From positions 2,750 to 11,605 of the forward strand of contig WVWW01000002.1 of the NCBI GenBank assembly GCA_011773795.1: DNA of 8,856 nt, read 5' to 3'. Positions 5,594-8,856 of the stretch are shown one piece after another. The position numbers were made by a program, and so were the translations under genes. Position 1 is the first letter of the stretch, and every line of letters starts with the position of its first letter. The notes under the pieces are model-generated. The model searched no databases. It saw nothing but the letters and a program-made list of their open reading frames with translations, and was not told the DNA's origin. The DNA is from Acidobacteriota bacterium (GTDB lineage Bacteria > Acidobacteriota > Polarisedimenticolia > Polarisedimenticolales > Polarisedimenticolaceae).

Positions 5594-7144
5594 ATGAGAA
5601 CGCTGCGTAGTTATGTCGAAGGCCGCTGGCATCAGGCCGATGCCGGTTTCGTTCCGTTACACAACCCCTGCACCGAGGAGCCGATCGCCCAGGCGAGCAG
5701 CGCCGGCGTCGACTTCGGGGCGGCCTACGAGCACGCTCGTGAAACGGGAGGGGCGGCGCTGGCAGGCATGACCTTCGCCCAGCGCGGCGAGTTGCTCGCG
5801 GCGATGTCGAAGGCGCTCTATCAAAAACGCGACGAGTTGATCGAGCTGTCCACGCTGAACACCGGGGTGACTCGGAAGGACGCGAAGTTCGACCTCGACG
5901 GCGCGACGTTCACCCTCTCTTATTATGCGAAGCTCGGGAAATCGCTCGGCGACCGCACGTGGTACGCCGAGGACGAGGGGTCGCAGCTCGGTCGTTCTCC
6001 ACGGTTCTGGGGCCGCCACCTGAGGCTGCCGCGGGGCGGTGTCGCGGTGCACGTCAACGCGTTCAACTTCCCGGCCTGGGGCTTGGCGGAGAAGGCCGCC
6101 TGCGCGCTGCTCGCCGGGATGCCGGTGATCTCCAAGCCGGCGACGAGCAGCGCCTGGGTGGCGGAGCGCTGCGCGGAGATCCTGGTCGAGTCGGGTGCCC
6201 TTCCCGCAGGTGTGTTCAGCTTGATCTGCGGGTCGAGCGGCGATCTGCTGGACCGGCTCGGCGAGCGGGATGTCTTCGCCTTCACGGGCTCGGCGGATAC
6301 CGCACTGGAGCTGCGGGGCAAGCCAAACCTGCTGTCCGCGAGCACACGGGTCAACATCGAGGCGGACAGCCTGAACGCGGCGGTGCTCGCGCCGGGTCTC
6401 GACCGCGAGGGAGAGACGTGGAACGTCTTCCTGCAGGACGTGACGCGGGAGATCACCCAGAAGACCGGGCAGAAGTGCACGGCCGTGCGTCGCATTTTCG
6501 TCCCGCACGACGAGATCGACGAGGTTCAGGAAGCGCTGTGCGAGCGGCTGTCCGCGGTGGTTCCGGGAGATCCACGCGACGCGGAGGTGACGATGGGCCC
6601 GCTGGCGACCGAACGCCAGCTCGACGACGCCATCGACGGGGTCGGCAAGCTCGCCGCCGAGGCGCAGATCGTCCACGGCACCGGGGAGCGTGTCGACGGA
6701 CGGGGCGCGGCTCCCGGCAAGGGCTGGTTCTTCGGACCCACGTTGCTGCGGACCGATCGAGCGGCGGACGTGATTCACCGCCACGAGGTCTTCGGTCCCG
6801 TGTCGACACTCTGCGCCTACGGCGGGAAGATGCAGCAAGCCGCGGCGGAGGTCGGCCGTGCCCGCGGGACGCTCGTCACCTCGTTGTACGTCGACCGTGC
6901 CGCCGATCTGACGGCTTACCTGGCGGCCGGAGGCAGCACCAGCGGGCGGCTCTACGTCGCGTCGAGCAAGGTCGCGGCCCAGCTTCCGGGTTCGGGCACC
7001 ACGCTGCCCGCGATGCTCCACGGGGGTCCCGGCCGGGCCGGAGGCGGTGAGGAGTTGGGCGGGTTGAGTGGCCTGACGCTCTACCAGCAACGGGTGGCGG
7101 TCACGGGGGATCGGGCGCTGCTGGACCGTGCGGGCGCCGACTGA
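5594..7144 (+). CDS. PaaZ/BoxD-type aldehyde dehydrogenase (CoA-linked semialdehyde dehydrogenase)
   Basis: A 516-residue NAD(P)-dependent aldehyde dehydrogenase of the branch that contains the N-terminal half of PaaZ (ring-opened oxepin-CoA semialdehyde) and BoxD (3,4-dehydroadipyl-CoA semialdehyde). The NAFNFP motif (155-160) holds the oxyanion Asn158, and KPA has Lys181. FTGSADTA (230-237) is the cofactor loop. Glu256 in EADSLN is the general base and Cys295 in GQKCTAVRR the nucleophile. GGPGRAGGGEELGG (477-490) is specific to the PaaZ/BoxD branch. E. coli PaaZ has 681 residues because of a C-terminal MaoC hydratase; that domain is absent here, which favours a BoxD-like role in aerobic benzoyl-CoA or phenylacetyl-CoA catabolism. 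No other box or paa gene is visible. The ATG at 5594 follows GAGAGGAG, with a short 2-nt gap. The substrate is inferred from family only. Confidence 0.9.
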   Translation: MRTLRSYVEGRWHQADAGFVPLHNPCTEEPIAQASSAGVDFGAAYEHARETGGAALAGMTFAQRGELLAAMSKALYQKRDELIELSTLNTGVTRKDAKFDLDGATFTLSYYAKLGKSLGDRTWYAEDEGSQLGRSPRFWGRHLRLPRGGVAVHVNAFNFPAWGLAEKAACALLAGMPVISKPATSSAWVAERCAEILVESGALPAGVFSLICGSSGDLLDRLGERDVFAFTGSADTALELRGKPNLLSASTRVNIEADSLNAAVLAPGLDREGETWNVFLQDVTREITQKTGQKCTAVRRIFVPHDEIDEVQEALCERLSAVVPGDPRDAEVTMGPLATERQLDDAIDGVGKLAAEAQIVHGTGERVDGRGAAPGKGWFFGPTLLRTDRAADVIHRHEVFGPVSTLCAYGGKMQQAAAEVGRARGTLVTSLYVDRAADLTAYLAAGGSTSGRLYVASSKVAAQLPGSGTTLPAMLHGGPGRAGGGEELGGLSGLTLYQQRVAVTGDRALLDRAGAD

Positions 7145-7218
7145 GCGGTGACGAGTGGCCGCCGTCGATGACTCCCCGTATGCTTTCAGGCACGGGCCGT
7201 CAGCCCCGGAGAGCAACG

Positions 7219-7686
7219 ATGCGACGATGCCTGTTGGCCTTGGTTCTCGGAGCCGCGATCGGCGGGCCGGCCGGCGCCGAGGAGACGCGGAGCCTGGTGC
7301 GGGTCGAGGGTTGGATCGTCGACTCCTACTGTCGCGGCAAGAACGCGAACCCCGAAGGGGCCCAGGACAGCCTGGAGTGCGTCAAGAAAGGTGCGAAGCT
7401 GATCCTGCTCGCCGATGACGGGACGACGTACTGGCTCGAGAACCAGGAGGTTGCTGCGAAGCATCTGGGCAAGAAGGTCCACGTCTTCGGGATGGTGGAC
7501 GGGGAGCGCAACCTCCGCGCGGGGAACTACATCAGCGACCAGGACTTCCGCGGAGCCGGCGATCGCCCGGGCGAGCTGCGGGAAGACGGTCTCGTTCGCC
7601 GCGAGGTCGCCCCCGGTGAGAAGAAGGAGTCGCCGCCGAAAACGTCGCCCGACCCTGAAAAGAAGGACGACGCGCCTCAGCCCTGA
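7219..7686 (+). CDS. Small secreted protein with conserved Cys pair and charged Pro-rich tail
   Basis: A 155-residue protein. Residues 1-20 are a Sec signal peptide (Arg-Arg, a hydrophobic core, and AGA before Glu21). The mature domain, about 26-110, has GWIVDSYC with Cys38, LECVKKGAK with Cys54, a Tyr/Trp-Leu-Glu strand and the segment KKVHVFGMVDG. This pattern of short beta strands resembles small OB-fold-like periplasmic proteins common in environmental bacteria, whose function is not established. Cys38 and Cys54 could form a disulfide or bind metal. Residues about 115-155 are low complexity, rich in Glu, Lys and Pro. The ATG at 7219 has GGAGAG (7208-7213) 5 nt upstream; an upstream in-frame start at 7168 would spoil the signal peptide. 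It sits 74 bp behind the dehydrogenase and may be read with it. Its end overlaps the oppositely directed MATE gene by 10 bp. Confidence 0.82.
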   Translation: MRRCLLALVLGAAIGGPAGAEETRSLVRVEGWIVDSYCRGKNANPEGAQDSLECVKKGAKLILLADDGTTYWLENQEVAAKHLGKKVHVFGMVDGERNLRAGNYISDQDFRGAGDRPGELREDGLVRREVAPGEKKESPPKTSPDPEKKDDAPQP

Positions 7687-8856
7687 GCGGAGGCCTCGAG
7701 AGCGTTGCGCATCCAGGCGTAGAACAGCAGCGACGAGAGACCGGAAGCGACCAGCAACGCGATCACGAGCCCGTCGATCGCCGGGTAACCCAGGCGCTCC
7801 GCCTCCTGCATCCCGATCCAGGCCAACGGGAGCATCAGGAACCCGTACCTCAAGGTCGCCATCACCAGCCCCGGTCGTCCGCGTCCCATCGCCTCGAAGA
7901 CGGGCCGGCAGAGGAGAAACACCGAGCCCGACAGGCAGGCGAACGGAATCGTGAACAGAGCGAAACGTGCGTACTCCGCCGTCAACGGGCTTTCGGCGAG
8001 ACTGTTCGCCACCCAGGGTGCGATCACGGCCATGATCGGTCCGACCACGATCAGGGAGTAGACGGCCGAGGCGGCGATCATCTGGTGCAGACCGCGGCGC
8101 ACGCCGGCGGTGTCCCCCGAACCGCAGCGCATCGCCGCGAAGGGCAAGAGGGCCACCGCTCCGGCGATGACGGGTTGAAGGGCGAACAACACGAGACGGT
8201 AGTAGATCGCGTAAGCGGCGATGGCCTCGGTGGCGTGTTGGCGCCCCGCGAGCAACATGTTCACCACGGCGGTCTCGAGCGCCATCAGGACGAAGGTCAG
8301 CGAAGAGGGGATCGCCAGCCCGAGTACCGTTCGCGTGGCATGCCGGTCGAGATCGCTGAGCGGCGTGCGTTCGTGCGCGATGCGCGCCCGTTCGTGGACC
8401 CGCGCGCGGGCCAGAGCGTAGACCAGTCCGCCGATGCGTCCGAGCACCGTCGAGAAGGCGATGCCGAAGATGCCCCAGTGGAAGACGAACAGGAACAGCG
8501 TGTTCAGCACGACGTTGATCACGTTGGTCCAGATCCCGGCCCACATCGTCGAGCGCGTGTCCTGGTGCGCCTTGACCAGCGAGTCGGGGATGATCGACCA
8601 GAACGTCGTGAACGCCGAGCCGACGATCAGCACGGTGCCGTAGATCTGGAACGCGCGCTTCACACTGGCTTCGAGGTCCATGTGCGGCGCGACGAACCAG
8701 ATCGCGACGCCGAGGACCGTAAAGCCGGGAGAGACGACGGCAATGGCGCGCCAGCAGACGCGGAGGTACTGGCGGATCTTCTCTCCCTGGCGCTCGCCCA
8801 TCGCGCGAGACAGCGCCGAGGTGAGACCGGTCGACAGGCCGACCCAGACGGCGATC
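7677..8856 (-). CDS. MATE-family efflux transporter (5' end outside window)
   Basis: A polytopic membrane protein of which 392 residues are visible. The frame runs off the right edge without a stop, and the residues before the first internal ATG (8801) continue the homologous pattern: VGLSTGLTSALSRAMGERQ matches the conserved loop of MATE transporters (typically a Gly-x-Gly or similar, then a Gly near the second helix). Full-length MATE proteins have about 450 residues and 12 helices, so the first 50-70 residues are missing. About ten to eleven hydrophobic segments can be counted. They include AIPSSLTFVLMALETAVVNM, the start of the second half-repeat, after a basic cytoplasmic loop rich in Arg and His. 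The family exports cationic drugs, flavins or metabolites using Na+ or H+ gradients. The substrate cannot be told. The stop overlaps the tail of the convergent secreted-protein gene. Confidence 0.9.
   Translation of the reverse strand, partial: IAVWVGLSTGLTSALSRAMGERQGEKIRQYLRVCWRAIAVVSPGFTVLGVAIWFVAPHMDLEASVKRAFQIYGTVLIVGSAFTTFWSIIPDSLVKAHQDTRSTMWAGIWTNVINVVLNTLFLFVFHWGIFGIAFSTVLGRIGGLVYALARARVHERARIAHERTPLSDLDRHATRTVLGLAIPSSLTFVLMALETAVVNMLLAGRQHATEAIAAYAIYYRLVLFALQPVIAGAVALLPFAAMRCGSGDTAGVRRGLHQMIAASAVYSLIVVGPIMAVIAPWVANSLAESPLTAEYARFALFTIPFACLSGSVFLLCRPVFEAMGRGRPGLVMATLRYGFLMLPLAWIGMQEAERLGYPAIDGLVIALLVASGLSSLLFYAWMRNALEASAQG

Noticed and set aside
5657..7216. A 519-residue open frame antisense to the aldehyde dehydrogenase
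   Set aside because: The plus strand encodes a full dehydrogenase with all catalytic motifs. The antisense product is Arg-, Gly- and Ala-rich without recognisable domains.
7186..8544. A 452-residue minus-strand frame overlapping the secreted protein and the MATE gene
   Set aside because: It is extremely Arg-rich and out of frame with the MATE transporter, whose hydrophobic segments identify the true frame.

Overview
This is a high-GC window (roughly two thirds G+C by eye) from a Gram-negative bacterium. A lipoprotein signal, a Sec signal peptide and strong GGAGG-type ribosome binding sites support that. I cannot place it to phylum. The gene mix (actinobacterial/mitochondrial-type FprA, an RpoD-like sigma factor of about 300 residues, a Cys-containing secreted protein) would suit Acidobacteriota, Myxococcota or a related deep-branching soil or sediment lineage. 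No phage, transposon, CRISPR, tRNA or rRNA signal was seen.

Layout. (1) 1-329, minus: N-terminal part of a cysteine dioxygenase-family protein that runs off the left edge. (2) 423-1379, minus: a GntR-type regulator with an unrecognised C-terminal domain, just upstream of the dioxygenase and in the same direction. (3) 1563-1811, plus: a small four-cysteine protein divergent from the regulator across a 183-bp gap. (4) 1837-3234, minus: an FprA-type ferredoxin/adrenodoxin-NADP reductase. (5) A divergent intergenic region of about 360 bp. (6) 3594-4493, plus: an RpoD-family sigma factor without region 1.1. (7) 4590-5576, plus: a lipoprotein of the isoaspartyl peptidase/L-asparaginase (Ntn-hydrolase) family. 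(8) 5594-7144, plus, 17 bp behind it: a stand-alone PaaZ/BoxD-type aldehyde dehydrogenase. (9) 7219-7686, plus: a small secreted protein with a conserved Cys pair. (10) 7677-8856, minus: a MATE-family transporter entering from the right edge and overlapping the previous gene tail to tail.

Functional reading. The GntR regulator and the dioxygenase may form a thiol-oxidation unit. The asparaginase and aldehyde dehydrogenase are probably co-transcribed, although their chemistries do not obviously connect. Their promoter region holds a good match to an ECF-sigma promoter followed by a perfect 7-bp inverted repeat. FprA supplies or takes electrons from a ferredoxin that is not in the window.

I see no clear new multi-gene system. 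The most interesting points are the replacement of the sigma70 -12 recognition residues in the sigma factor while its -35 residues are intact, the Cys93-equivalent in the dioxygenase, the lipid-anchored asparaginase with its ECF-like promoter, and the small Cys protein beside the regulator.
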